From: Varroa destructor
Lineage: Eukaryota > Arthropoda > Arachnida > Mesostigmata > Varroidae
Reading direction: 5' to 3'
DNA: 64,000 nucleotides
Assembly: GCF_002443255.2 (NCBI RefSeq)
Contig: NW_019211455.1
Location: 4,074,597 to 4,138,596, forward strand
Part shown: positions 20,200 through 32,500 of the stretch, piece by piece
How positions within the stretch are numbered: position 1 is the first letter of the stretch
Layout: every line of letters starts with the position of its first letter
Program-made: the position numbers and the translations under genes
Notes under the pieces: generated by a model
Seen by the model: only the letters and a program-made list of their open reading frames with translations
What the model was told of the DNA's origin: nothing
The model's database searches: none

Positions 20200-22680
20200 C
20201 GCCTTGTCGAGACGTACCGCTAAACAGTTGCAGATTTGCCTACAAGGGTGGACAATTGTGGTGGCAGAGTAACTATTAGACAGACAATTGTGTGGCCGAC
20301 TTCATTTGCTCTGCTATATTTGGTTATTATTGCATAGACCTAAGAATAGTTGCGACCTTTTCAGCAACAAGATCTTCCGTTAAGGTCGTTCTTATTTGCC
20401 CCCTAACTGATACTAATTTCTAGCCTAATATGCCCTCGGCAAATCGTTACATACAGTGCTCATAAAGCGATTTTCTTTTGGTTTCTTCTGCAGTTATCAG
20501 GGACAGCGCAAAGACAACGAATCGTATGCACGTGTTGCTTGTCGCTTATGTGAAGATGGTTTGCCGCTTGGTCGGCCGCCTGGTTGGTCAGTCAGTCAGC
20601 TAAGCTGGCTGGTTTCCCGTCTTCGTTCCGTTCGAGAACTCTAGGAGAAGTCTCCCCGGATGACATTTTGACCCCTGCTTGCTTCACATTCAACACACCC
20701 TGGTGCAGATATTGCCGCTGTTTTGGCTCTTGTTATCGTTGAAGCCGAACGATGACGTCCACAACGACAAAAGCTTGTCCCGATAGTCGTAGTTGTTGCG
20801 GTTCGGGTAACGTTGAATTAGGCGACATTACCTGACGCTGGTGCTGCCATTTCTTGTCACTAGGCTTCGTTTAATTAGGCTATCAACAGGACTGCGCGTA
20901 CGGCCAGGCCAAAAGAAGGCCGATTAGGGTCTCCATCATGAGGAACTACGGAACAGTCAGCCAGGCCAGTTAGTCTCGGCCATCGGCTAACAGCTATAAC
21001 GAACAGCAACGATGACAACACAAAAGCCGGGTAACACCCGTCCAAAAAGTCTTACCATTGTAATGTTTTTTTGTTCTTGTTCTTGCTACTGCTGTTGATC
21101 TGATTATATCTTCTCGTTTGTGCGTATGGCTGGTAACGCACTCACAACTTGTATATGTACTGCGATACAGAACGGCCATGATATTGACTTCAGCTGTTCA
21201 GATTACTGCCTTCGGAATCCGGTTGGTATTCGAGCTGAACACTCCGTTATCCAAATGGATGCTGGTTTCAAAGCAGGCGCCATGCGATGGCCGCCGCATT
21301 ACCGCTTACCGCTGTTAATGCCAGCTGCTCTTACTGCGGCCCTAAAGGGTCGGCCCAGCGGATGGAGCAGTAGCACGCAAGCACGACAACCACGAAACGT
21401 ATAGTTTTGTCTTGCTTCGCTGTTTGTGGCGACAATAGTGACCATGATGAGGCGGCGATGGAGTTATTACTTTCTACTCTCTATCTGCTGATATTAGTGC
21501 TTGATGTACTAATATTGGGGCTGGGGACGGGCTGTTTTGGGCGGACCAGGTCGGGATTTCTACCTGTGATATTCCTGTCGGCGTTGATTAGTATTATTAT
21601 TACTATTAATATATCAGTTTACTTTGCACCTTTGTGGTACGCACACGTGTGCGTCTGTTACATCCAACTGCATTACACAGAAACGAAGGAATTCTGTGAG
21701 ATATCAGACGGATGGATAGAAGATGGCTGTAGATATATGGATGAACGGATGGACGCGCGGACGGAAAGACGTTTACGGTCGTCTAACTACGTGCCATTGT
21801 CTGCTGATGGATGTAGTGTCTTTATTGTGCGGATGTTCTTCGCCATGGGAATATTAGTATAGTATCAGACAGATCCCACGGACCGGATTATTCGATTTTG
21901 TTTGGATTGCTACGAGCAGGAACTATACTCTTCGTACATGCTGCAAAGGATCGGGCCTAAGCATCCAAGAGACAGAAATGAATTCTGAATTTTGGATTTC
22001 ACCGAGTTGTGGGTTGCTATTGCGATTAAAAGTGATCTTTTGTAGCACGAACTCAATAGTGGCAACTTCAAGTTATTGGACAGTACTTTCTCCGAAAACT
22101 TTACGCTAAACAGTTCCATGTGTGAATACGCGAAAAATAACTACAAATCTGTCGATTAATTTCCTAGTGAGTGTAACGTTCCCTATTTATATTTTCCTGG
22201 TTTGATTATGTATAACTTTAAGGCTAGCGTACGGTAGCTTGTAGCATAACAGGGCTGAGCAAACCAACACATATCTCGTACCGTCACCAGCCGCAGAGTG
22301 AGCGTGTCTCTCGAAGATCCTGCCATTTCCTATCACCTAACAATACTATCTATCTAAGTATTTTTATGGTTACCTCTCTTGCTCGTACAGTTGATGTATC
22401 ATCAGCCACAACAATCGGCACTTCACCACTCGTGTTGCAAGCGACTTCGGTATCTCAAATCAAGCAATACCTATACACGTACAAAACAACTATAACACTG
22501 TCTATGAGCTTCTGCGGAATTCAGTGATTACCGTTCTTGAAGCGATTCTCTTTTTGCCATCACCGAAGTCACCGTAACAATCGTAGCCGACCGGTCGGCA
22601 GAGATTAATGGGGCTTCTGCCTATACTTCAGTGATCGTTGCTGTTGGTGGCGGCCGCGCTGCTGCTGCTAGTTTCTTCAG
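20200..22680. other. no supported gene
   Basis: Frames at 21118-21404 and 21407-21862 are open but lack paired splice sites. A reverse acceptor-like GTTCTGTATCGCAG and a GTGAGT lie close together near 21133-21150 but enclose only about 14 nt. No notable repeat was seen. Confidence 0.35.
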
Positions 22681-22766
22681 TTTACAAGTTCGGGACCAAT
22701 ACGGCATCGAAACAAAAGAAGTTCTAAGAATCCCACAAGCAACAGGTTTACTATGCCAGTCGGAAG
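22681..22766 (+). CDS. candidate internal exon, unknown protein
   Basis: Not recognised. Acceptor GCTAGTTTCTTCAG and donor GGAAG|GTGAGT are both near consensus and enclose 86 nt. One frame is open as one base, 28 codons and one base (contains YGIETKEVLRIPQATGLL), another as phase 0. The first reads more like a folded domain. No neighbouring exon was found that fixes the phase, so strand and frame rest on the splice sites alone. Confidence 0.35.
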
Positions 22767-25700
22767 GTGAGTCTACAGGAACCGTTCATTAAGGCTAGAC
22801 TTAAAGTCAAAAAGATAAAGCTATATTTGTTAATTTTGATCGATGACTTCATAACAGCAATAACTTAATCCTATGAGATGACCGGACTAGGGAAATCCTT
22901 GCCTAAACTGCGAACCAAACAATCACTTAAACTTAAAATGTTCAGACGGGCTTGACTCGAGCATTTCACGAGAACGAAGGCCGTCTCACGCGTCGTCTGC
23001 TACCAACTACTTCGTGCGAGGACAACAAATGTAGAGCGTTTCATGAGTCCGTTTCCACGGCCCTCTCTTCAGTGTCGCTGATAATGGGACCATAGGAAGA
23101 TGATGAACGCTTAAAGCTCTGTCACCAACGTCATTATACTCACAAAGAAGACAACTTCCGATCCGCACAGGAAACCATGATTGACTCCCATGTATTTCTA
23201 ATTGTGAGAACTACGGATGTTGCAGTGCAACTCCGCGGTACTATAGTGCAATGTATCGGACAGGGCTGCTCTCGTATCCATTCAAGGCTGATCCTGGTGT
23301 AAATCTGCATACGATCACAGTGGAACGATAGTTTTATATCGATCGAAAAGCAAATTTGCTGAGCTGTCAGCCCATAGAGTGCCATCCTTCTCACACTAGC
23401 GCAAACCCGAATGACTGTGATCACTACGAATCCTTAGAGCATCTGTGACTTGTGTCATCCCTTCTGCTATGCGCATTTCATCGCCTGTTTCGAGCTAAAC
23501 GCGCAGACGTATAGACTGAGCTTTAGAGATGGGAGAAAGCGAAGGGTACCCTGACGGACGCTTCGAGTGGATTTAGCATCATAACAGACTGACAAAGGAC
23601 GGGCTGCTCTACAGAGCCTAAATTCCTCCTCATCCTGATGAGGTTCATTGAAAATAATGCCAAGTTTAGCCCCGATATGTCGTGTTGTACGGCGTTTGGC
23701 AGCCCAACGAGAACTCCGTCGAAATCAACGCTCAGTATCATCGTCGTCATCATAAAACAGCGATTGCAACAACTTCACCAACAGCGTTCGCCCCGAACTA
23801 CCACCGTTCCTGTGTTGTGGCGCAGTAACATAATGAGATGATGATTTCGTTTTAAATTTCTGCTCTGCGTTTCTCTCCTTCTCTGATGTCTTCACTAAAA
23901 AGCCAGTGCTCGAAAGATCACCATTAGAATCGGAGTTCAAGTTGTTTAGAATTGTTTTTCCTCTTTGGCCATGTTTTCTGTCTAGACGCCGACAAACGTA
24001 TTCGACCAGCAGCCGGCGCGTTTGTACGGAACGTTAAAAGACCATGCGGCAGAGAAGGCTGTATAGTGCATTCAGGCGCCAGTAAGCGAGCCAATGTACG
24101 AAAGAAACTTGGATAAAGATGGAAATAGATCAGAAAAGGAGATGATCGTTGTTCAAATTATAGCTCACGTCGTTACTACTTATATTGCTGCTACCGCTGC
24201 TTCTGATGATTTCTATCTGATCGGCGCTGGTTTTCCCCCCTCAAATCCAATGATTCCTGCAAAAGCCCTAAACCGATATCCTTTTTGACCACCATCGCTG
24301 CCGCTAGCTTCGTCGTCGAGAAGACTCGATTCGAAAGTGTCTCGTCCCATTTCAGCGCGGCTTCATCTCGTATTCGAGTGGATAGGTCATCAGACTGTGG
24401 CTGGTCCATTGCTTGACACCTTCATGTTTCAGGAACAGCTGACCAAAGCCTAGTGAAACTGCGATTTAACTGCGAGCTGCGGCGACTTCAAAGCGAAGTG
24501 TCTCAAGGTGCGACAAAAAGACAGACACTAGTGGACAACGTTTGTCTGATCTGGTCTCGTATGTCGCCTGAGCGCGACTTATAATGAGAGTGAGTCAGAG
24601 AATACGAGTATTGAGCCAGAAATAACGATAAAGGCGTGCGAAGTGCGACAGCAAACGTACGTTTGGAACACCTTTGATGGCGTACGATAGTGTCGTACTG
24701 CTTGCCATCGTTTTGCCTTCGATGGCCTCTCCTCCGCCGTTGATATCGTCTTTTCCTGCCGCTGTTATTGCTGCGAGCTTCTCGCGCGTCCAAACACTTC
24801 CAACGGGTTGGTCCTGCGCTCAACATAGTTGAAGAACGTCATACGAAGGAAGATGGACGAAGCTCTTTTATTTTTACCGCGGTTATGGCTGCTGCTACAG
24901 GCCGGCGCTGTCGAGCAAGCCAATCTGTAGCGGTAAACGTTGGACAGCAGCAGCGGCAATGGCAGGAGTACGTTGGTAGATTCACCAGTCGTCGCTGGTC
25001 GGTCCGTCTATCTGTTTGTCAAGAAAGGGACGCGCGAGTGAAAGTTGTCAGCTCTCTTTTGCTTCTCCTCAACTCTTCTCGTTTTTATGTTTGCAAAAGT
25101 CATATGATATTGTTGCTGTCAACGTTGCCTTCGTCACAGCCGTCATCGTCACCGGGAAGGCTGAGTGTGGCAAATTATATACAGATCTATAGTTACATTC
25201 GTATTACTTGATATAAAATACTTCAAGAAGAAAAACTAGTGCTTTTTCAATGGGTTGATATTGGTCTTTTCCGGCATACATGTACACTGAGGGGTAACTA
25301 TACATTTTAAACTAATATTTTCACCAGAATAGCTAAATATTAGCGATTGGCGGTCGATCCGGCTATCATCGCGGTAACGGCTGATACGTGTATCATACTT
25401 TATATATATATATATAGCAGCTATTTCAGCCACATTGATGCAATCAAATCGACTTTATACTTTAGCCATCTACTACAATTTTTCGCTAATATCCGTGTAT
25501 AACGTCAGCCTAGATAGTAAACGGGGCAAGCCGTCATGCCAAACGCACAGTGATCTGATGCATCGTATGATCTGATGATTCACGTTTAGCCTGTTCTAGC
25601 TTTACTACCACTAAGAATAAGTACAACTATAATTTACAGTGGACTAACACGTCTCGTGCGTCCGCTGTCCATCTGAATTGTATGTCTATTGTGGACTTGT

Positions 25701-26232
25701 GTCTGACAGATCACTTACCCTCCCCCTTCCCCCCTCCGTGCCCGGACTTACTAGATCCCTCCTAGCTCCAACTTCTCGATCTACCCTCCCCGGTTCCGCT
25801 ATTCTCCAGCGGTGCGCCCAACATCGTCCGATCATAAGGCAAGTCTAGCAGAAGGAGTCATCGTGTTCGTTGTTATCTTGTGTTTTAGTTATGTGTATAG
25901 ATATAACTAAAGAGAACATGTGTCGCGGAAGCCTGCTGTGGAACTGGCGCGCCAGCGTGCCGTCAATAATCAACGCAGCAGTCGTTCGTTTCCCGCCGAC
26001 CGTCGACATGTCCGCATGTCGCTACTTGTGCCACTGCCTCACTACCATTCAACACTGAGTAGCGTTATGGTTGTTACTGTTGTTGAGCGTTAAAAATGGC
26101 CCCATTTCAACGCGAACAGTCGCCAGGATGAGCGAACGAACAGCCGCTGTCGGGGAACTGGACTAGGGGAAAGACCTTTGACTGTTCCTTCGTACGTACG
26201 CCGGACAGCGGCCATGCGACGATGTCATCCGA
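22767..26232. other. no supported gene
   Basis: Donor-like GTAAGC at 24074 and GTGAGT at 24590 lack convincing upstream acceptors. Frames at 24503-24826 (-) and 24768-25211 (+) are chance-length. An AT repeat of about nine units lies at 25400-25417, and a C-rich stretch at 25719-25795. Confidence 0.35.
25400..25417. repeat. (TA)9 microsatellite
   Basis: Simple TA repeat. Similar short AT runs occur at 29611-29627 and 47585-47599. Confidence 0.9.
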
Positions 26233-26480
26233 ATGGGGAGGTACTCGACGCCGCATTGCGCCAGACTACTCGACACTGTGCGAGCACTGATCGTAGCCCG
26301 GCAGACGTATGAGCGCCAACTTACAAACCCTTATACACACACGTTAAACTGCTTAATTAGTTCCTGCCTTTGTGACCCTTCCAGTCTTTCTCGCGACGTC
26401 ATCGGCGCAGGGATTCACGTAATTGCTAAATGTTATGAGGCAAATGGCAAACGGAATACCGGGAGCGAAATCGGGCGGCA
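26233..26480 (+). CDS. candidate first coding exon, unknown protein
   Basis: Not recognised. An ATG at 26233 opens 82 codons plus two bases that end exactly at a consensus donor (CGGCA|GTGAGT, whose TGA is also the stop if unspliced). The region is GC-rich. The peptide starts MGRYSTPHCARLLDTV, then a Cys-containing stretch (LISSCLCDPSS), with no clear signal peptide. A short upstream ATG (26128) opens 12 codons and stops. Reverse frames are also open here, so the call rests on the ATG-to-donor geometry. Confidence 0.25.
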
Positions 26481-26966
26481 GTGAGTCGCTTCGCAACGTT
26501 CCGACGCCGGCGGTCGTCGGTGCTTGGCCGCCAGCCAACGGCTAGCGCCACTAGCAGGAGTTCCAGCGACGCTGCCGCAGTCCCACTGTACCGTTCGGCT
26601 GGTTATTGCCGTCGGACAATTTGCAAGACTGTCAGAGGCAAAGCACGTGCCTGACTCACCAGCTGCTAGCCAGCGACGTCAACGCGCGGCAGCAGCGGCG
26701 GCAGCGAAGTTTTGCGACGATGCATTTGTCTCTTGTGCGGTTTTTGAAAACCGCTATTGCTACGACGACGATTAATACGGTAAGATCCTCTTCTACAAGC
26801 CCCCTTCCGTCCCCTGACCCTCAGTCTTTCTCTCCTTTGCATTTCCCGCAGAGACATTGAAATATAAGTCAGCGCAGTAGTCACTGGCGGTAACACCTAC
26901 TAGCAAGCATTAGTTGTCGCAGTAGCAATGTTTCACTGCAGCGAGCAAAAAAATAATTATACTAAT

Positions 26967-26984
26967 ACACACACACACACACAC
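26967..26984. repeat. (AC)9 microsatellite
   Basis: Nine AC units preceded by an A-rich stretch. Confidence 0.92.
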
Positions 26985-27624
26985 AAACACTCTACACCAA
27001 AAGCAACGACGCTAGGCAGTAGGAAGGTGCTATTTGAAGAGGACGCCGTGCCGTTCGTACGTACATACATTTTCTACAACATGACTTGCGTCTTAGGTGT
27101 GTGTGTGTGCGTGTGTGTCTGTATCACAATGAAGATAAACAGCGAACGAAACATAAACAGAACAAAGAAGTAGAAGACGACGGATAAACAGTTACAGCAG
27201 CAATCAAAAGAAGGAACTGGCTTAATTTGACCGGGTTGCCAGTCTCCTTCTCACTAACTTACTTATATCAGCGTAATCTGTCAGCAGTGAAATGCGTGTG
27301 GGAATATGTTTAAGCGTGTGTGTTCGCAAACAAACAAACAAACAACAGCAATGCCGAGAGCGACAAAATGACTAAAAGGTGCCCGGCCGCGAGCGCCCAA
27401 GTTCTAGCTTACGCGCGTCTGCCTGGACTAGTCAGTCCTTGTTGATAGGACTCTATTTTCCTTCTATCCTTCTCCCCTCGTTCGTTGGCCAATTGAGCTG
27501 CCCGTCAGAAGGGCGCGTATTTTCATATTTCTACGTGCATGCTCTACAATGCACCACCGGTCACATGTTAACTGCTATTGGAGATGCCTCTCGTTCTAAC
27601 TGCTAGGCTATTCGAATATATATC

Positions 27625-27637
27625 TAGAGAGAGAGTC

Positions 27638-27669
<32 letters not shown>
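27625..27669. repeat. GA-rich microsatellite
   Basis: Mostly GA units with a GTC interruption near 27636 and a GACA near 27660. Purine-only on this strand for most of its length. Confidence 0.92.
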
Positions 27670-27670
<1 letters not shown>

Positions 27671-28055
27671 GGTCTAATCCATGATAAGAGTCTATCGTGA
27701 ATTGGTGTTCTGTAGTTTGTAGTAGTGTAAGAGAACGCTGATGACACTTGGCGCAGATGAGACTTTTCCGAACGGCGATCGGAGTGACTATGCAATTTCA
27801 GAATATCAATAGGTGGATGTCAGTAGCGGTATGGCTCGGGTCAGATTGGCGGGGCGTTGGACGGCAGGCGTTAATTCAGCTGTTTTACTTAGCGGTTTCC
27901 TAAGATGCCGATAGTGACAAGGCGGCGGTATAGCTTCTATTATGGGATCCGAATCTACTACAACAGGTGTTATGTAAACTTAAGAAAAGGGTGCGCTTTT
28001 GATCTTTGAACGTGAAATCCGATTGAGTAAATAACTAGTGACGAACTTCTAGTTC

Positions 28056-28087
28056 CCCACTAGAACTAGTTCCCGCTTACTAGTGGG
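28056..28087. repeat. 8-bp inverted repeat
   Basis: CCCACTAG at 28056-28063 pairs with CTAGTGGG at 28080-28087 around 16 nt. A CTGATGA reads on the reverse strand just beyond it, but the rest of a hammerhead core is missing. Confidence 0.8.
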
Positions 28088-28556
28088 ACGTTTCATCAGT
28101 CCGTGGCTGATTAGCCATGAGCGCACTCAAGCGTCACTAAACGACTCTATAATCGCCCGTCGAGCCCAATATCAACTTATTCACTTTCAAGTTCAGTGAA
28201 AATCACAAGTGACTCAAGAGCAAAATACGTACGACACAGTAAGTTGCGTTCTCTTTCGTTTACCACTACGCGCCGTTCGACTGTGAAACTGTGAAGAGTG
28301 GACGTACGACAGTTGCCGGATGCGTCTAGCTTAAATTTGTCAAGTTAGCAGCCTAAATTTTAGGCAGCAAAAGTCTATGCCAGTCACGCGCTTCGCTAAG
28401 ATTCGTTTCGTCTCTGTCTATCGACTCGTTATATTGTAATTAATCCAATGCTTCGTTTTAACATCGTCTTGGCTACTGCTGTTATCGCCGTTCCTGGCTA
28501 GTGGATGATGTTCTTCTTTGTACGATGTGTGATACTTGAAGTGCGCGATACCTGCG

Positions 28557-28641
28557 ATGAGCGCTGGCCGATTTTCGATGCCTGAAGTGCACGGCAGAGT
28601 CTATCCATTGAGTGGCCGATGTGATAGTGACGCTAGCGATG
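28557..28641 (+). CDS. candidate first exon of six-exon model
   Basis: Not recognised. ATG at 28557 (another at 28578) opens 28 codons plus one base that end at a good donor (GCGATG|GTAAGT). The peptide runs MSAGRFSMPEVHG, then an acidic SDASD at the donor. The open frame extends a little upstream to a TGA. The one leftover base matches both a strong acceptor at 28975 and the exon at 29469. This starts the only ATG-to-stop phased chain I found (28557-34947). Confidence 0.33.
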
Positions 28642-29468
28642 GTAAGTGGTGGTCCATCTCCGGCTCGATCGTGGACACCAACGATAACTAGTAATACATG
28701 GCCGCGCGAACATTATACTGAGCTGGGATTACGCTGCAGCTTACGTCGGAGCTATACGATGCAAGTAGGCAGCACAATTCAGGGAAACACTATTTCATCG
28801 ACCGTTTAAAAGAGATAGGACTAATGAAAAACGTTCGATAATGGCGAAGTTTTTTTTTGCTTTTGATGAACTGGTCGGCACCGATCCACAAATTACTACA
28901 CTGATGACTACGCGATCAGTACCTCAGCCCTGAATCGCTTGTTTTTATTGTTATGCTATGCTCTTATTGTCTACAGCGCGCAGTCGACAATTGAAAACCC
29001 GCCATAGTATAGCCGTTGACTGGCAGGTCTTCTGCTCGGGTGTCTCTAGCCAAATGCAGCCTGAAGTGTTTGTTGTTCATACTGACGAAATAGATACAAA
29101 CTTACATAAATATATAGTCATACACTTCTACTATAATACGTTTCTGTATATAGTACAGCTGTCTAATACGGGTTGTCGATGGATATTGCGGTTCTACTGT
29201 CGCTTGAACGTCAGATAGAAAGATGGCACTAATTTCAGTTTGCTATTAAGTGGAGTTCACCCTGTATCGGCCTGGGAAACCTTGATCTTACTTGTTCTAG
29301 CTTGTATTGTTTCAATAGAAGCTGATCGATCAAAGGTCATGTCCGTAGTAAAGACATTTTGTTCCTTTGAAATGTAGCAAGCACTTGTAAACGCACTTGT
29401 TTTATTTGAAAATGGCGCATCGAGATCTCAAAGAAAGAAGACTAATAGGAAAATGAATAATCTTTCAG

Positions 29469-29523
29469 CTTTATGCTATGCATATGCCATCTTGCCTTTT
29501 AATAATCCGACCATATGCTGCAG
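29469..29523 (+). CDS. candidate exon 2 of six-exon model
   Basis: Not recognised. Acceptor ATAATCTTTCAG and donor GCTGCAG|GTATGA enclose 55 nt, read as two bases, 17 codons (hydrophobic, AYAILPFNNPTICC) and two bases. It takes one base from 28641 and gives two to 33585, so all phases agree. The competing acceptor at 28975 (TGCTCTTATTGTCTACAG) is stronger and also in phase with 28641, but its exon has no good donor. Confidence 0.25.
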
Positions 29524-29610
29524 GTATGAAGCGATACTCATTCACCATTTCAGTTTGTGCAGTATTTTCGGCGCTCGTCTTCGCAGTGTCGCTGAGACCG
29601 CGTGCGTCCA

Positions 29611-29627
29611 TATATATATATATATAT
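29611..29627. repeat. (TA)8 microsatellite
   Basis: Short TA repeat within a longer open frame. The stretch from 29640 to 30640 otherwise holds nothing I can support. Confidence 0.85.
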
Positions 29628-30749
29628 GATGTCATGAGATCTGACGGTTTCTTATCTATCTGAACTTCTCGTTTGCTCTAGATCAGATAACCTCCGAAGG
29701 TCAGCACATTGTACCTTATTCGGGCCTGTCTACAGAAAGTTGGTTCACTTCGGCCTCGTAGCGTGTAAAGGCTATACGCCGACGCATTGCATACTCGCAT
29801 CGGCTACCTGTATAAAGTCGGTTATCTGTCGGGATCCCTCTACAATTCAGCTAGTCTAGCTAACAACGAATGGGCCTCAATGCGCCGAGGCGTTACTTTG
29901 CACGTCTGAGCAATATCATAATGCGAGACGCGATACCGACTACAACAGTACTCAATCAGAAGTCTTGCTTGCTGATGCTAAGACAGAAAATCAACACCAG
30001 AGGCCGACCCCTTGTCTGAAGACCGCCTACCTACGTCCTGATGATGAACAAACTGCCTTGTGTAACCTATGACTTTGCGTACCTTTTCTGTGCTCATCTC
30101 TCCATTGTGTCGGATAGTATCTCAGACCAAACTAGTGCTAGATCTATACAACTAGCTTTCAGCTATTAGACAGACAGACGTCCGACATTCAGTTCGACTA
30201 TCAGTTTGTCTGAGTCACTACATTTCGTCGCTGCCTCTTCGTAACTGAGCCAGTAAAGCTAAGTAGGACCCCGATGCATTTCGTCACCTTTTTACGCTGC
30301 TTTTATTAGCCGCGTTGCGTGCTATCATAATACATTAGGCAACCAGGTAACTTCATCTGTATTGTTCAATGCACACGATAAAAATGCACCCATCAAGTAC
30401 ATTAGAAATGTAATGGGAATCGAGTAGTGGGTTTGTGGACGTACGTGCGCACCAAACATCAAGTGCCCAATCCGTATAGGTTGAACGGTGCTTGAATCGG
30501 TCAGAATTAGAATGTTGTGCCAGCACCCGTGACTACTGCGTGTCCTACGTTAGGCCCACTGTGTTCAAAAGCGCTCAGCTATTTGGCTTTCGCTGTCGTT
30601 GTTTTTGGGTGGAGGGATGGCGGAGTGATCGTCGTATACAAGGGCCACTTGACTTTACCAGAGCAACGATGGAGTGATCGCGCCGAGGGCGGGCGTGTCG
30701 CGTCACGACTTTGAAGTTTCGTTCGCTGCCGCTGCTCGAAAAGGGCCTG

Positions 30750-30908
30750 CTAGCGACGGCTATCCGTGGTAGCGTCGGTGACTTTCTCGGCGCGCGCGAT
30801 AACGTAAACCGAGCACTTCGTGGCGCGGGCAGCAGCCGCGCGGCAATCGTCTTCGATTGCCTCGGCATTAGCACGCGTTTCGAGGTAGTAGAGCAGAAAC
30901 CTAGCCAT
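30750..30908 (-). CDS. GC-rich ATG-initiated ORF, uncertain
   Basis: Not recognised. In a GC-rich island, the reverse strand has an ATG in good context (CCATGG) opening 52 codons: MARFLLYYLETRANAEAIED, then an Ala-rich, charged section likely to be helical. Third positions are about 70 percent G or C, but the island is 65 percent GC overall, so this is weak evidence. A forward frame over 30711-30932 is equally open. A longer reverse frame in another register begins with a hydrophobic stretch but lacks an early ATG. Confidence 0.2.
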   Translation of the reverse strand: MARFLLYYLETRANAEAIEDDCRAAAARATKCSVYVIARAEKVTDATTDSRR

Positions 30909-32086
30909 GGACGTCCGACGAACGAAGAGTAACAACCAATAACAACACTAAAAGAAATTGCGCGTGCAGAGGGGTGCAACAAAAAGAAGACGACGACGAA
31001 AAAAATATGAAGGCTGGTAAATAAATAGCGAAACGAGAATAGCAACGCCAATTTCCTGCGACGGCTGACGGGGCAGCATTGACAGGGGTAATCCGTCGTC
31101 CATTGGTGACTATTTCAAACGATGTCGATTCGACCGATAATAGTGTCCAGTTGAGAATAAACGATCGGCCTCAGCGGGTCGACGGGATGATCGGCTTAAA
31201 CCCTTACTATAAAAGAGAACAAAGAAAAGGGACGACGATGCCTTAGAAATGTAATTGAACGATAGAATCGACCATGGTCTACCTCAAGCAGCCGCGTTAA
31301 TGTCCTAGTTGACTATGAAACGTACATTACTTATGTATACACAGGGGTCTAATGTCTTTTCAATTGTCGAAAGGCTATTTGGTTGTAAGCTGAAATTTGC
31401 ACGGAGGAATTTCAACCAGCAAGAAAAAGCATCCAATCAGCAGGACCATCGTATCACAACCCCAGGTCTCAGGCATGAGCGACAACAGAAGGCCACGCAT
31501 GATATGCTCTAGTGTTGGTGTTTGCTTTTTATTCGTGTTTATCATTAAGCAAGAATATCCTGCCTGCAGCGCACCAGATCCGAGAGTGTCATCTGACAAC
31601 ATTCTTACTTGGGACACTTACACAGCGTTGCTAATGATGAAAAGCCAATAGATAAATGAAGGACAAACTACTATAGAATGCTCTATTATAATATATTCAA
31701 GAAAAACTACCAGCCAGCCAGTCAGTCTAGTCAGAGGATCGTAAGCTATTGTTTCGTTGTCCTTAAATTGTTACTTTCCCTTTTGTATCTCTTTGTTTTT
31801 CGCTGGCGTCGTTTGGTCCGTATAGTGTCGCTGCAGTCTGTGTTGTCGTCGTCGTTCCGCGATGCTGCGATCATCAGTACGCTCCAGCAACATCTCATGA
31901 TATCGCTGTTACAATGGGTGCACGTATCTAACCCGCCCTACGATTATGCGAGCGTTCATCGACGAAGCAGGACCCATATCGTTCATCCATTAGCCGTCTA
32001 TCCAGGCCAGGCTATCCAACCATCAGCGATTGCACGGCAGTAGCAAATCACGCGTCAATTGTAAAAACCGCAACAGTGTCACTTAC

Positions 32087-32108
32087 CGTCACCGTAGCCA
32101 GCCGCCAT
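32087..32108 (-). CDS. candidate short first coding exon
   Basis: Not recognised. The reverse strand reads GGAATGGCG, giving MAAGYGD, then ends with one base at a strong donor (TGACG|GTAAGT). A short initiating exon of this kind is common in animal genes but also common by chance. Another open frame (TEEWRLATVT) crosses the same donor, so the ATG is not certain. It lies in an intron of the forward six-exon model. Confidence 0.17.
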
Positions 32109-32365
32109 TCCTCTGTCACATTATTCCATCATTGTATTCTAATAGATGGAACGCCAAATCTGGGAAGACTGGTAAAGTCCAACTTCTTCCTTACAAAACA
32201 CTGAATGAGCGATTGCTTGTCGAACATGAGATTGCCAAGTCCAGTTACGATGGGTCTGGCTAGAAATGCACATAATTTGATAGGATCAATTGTACAACGT
32301 TTTATCGTAATAGCTGTTGCACGCAGACCCCGTATGCAAAGTACCGAACAGCTGTAAACTTTTGC

Positions 32366-32500
32366 GGGTGTTAGAATTGCGTCTACTACTTCGAACACTT
32401 ATATTTGTACATATATGCCTATATAGATGACCATATGTGGCTTGTCTTGCTGTGACGAAACCTATGAGGAGGCTGGCTCTGCGATAGCTGGCTGAATCAA
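32366..32500. repeat. diverged direct repeat, copy 1
   Basis: Aligns along its length with 33327-33466. Shared words include GGGTGTTAGAAT, CCATATG, CTTGCTGT, ACGAAACCT and CTGAATCAA, in the same order and spacing with small indels. Weaker similarity continues to about 32565. By eye roughly 70 percent identical. I cannot name a family; it may be an old dispersed element or a local duplication. Confidence 0.8.

Larger units (their letters stand above)
26481..28556. other. GC-rich patch then microsatellites
   Basis: GC-rich to about 26720, then an AC repeat (26967-26984), a GT-rich patch (27099-27120), an AAAC run (27329-27343) and a GA-rich tract (27625-27669). Above that is a small inverted repeat at 28056. 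No exon with two good splice sites was found. Confidence 0.4.

Noticed and set aside
23630..23660. CTGATGAG followed by GAAA, resembling a hammerhead ribozyme core
   Set aside because: The bases between the two motifs cannot form stem II. A reverse CTGATGAG near 59806 and one near 28090 also lack a proper core.
28976..29218. Forward frame after a very strong acceptor (TGCTCTTATTGTCTACAG)
   Set aside because: In phase with 28641 and protein-like at first, but there is no acceptable donor before the stop at 29216 and the later part is AT-rich Tyr/Ile sequence. Kept only as an alternative 3' end.
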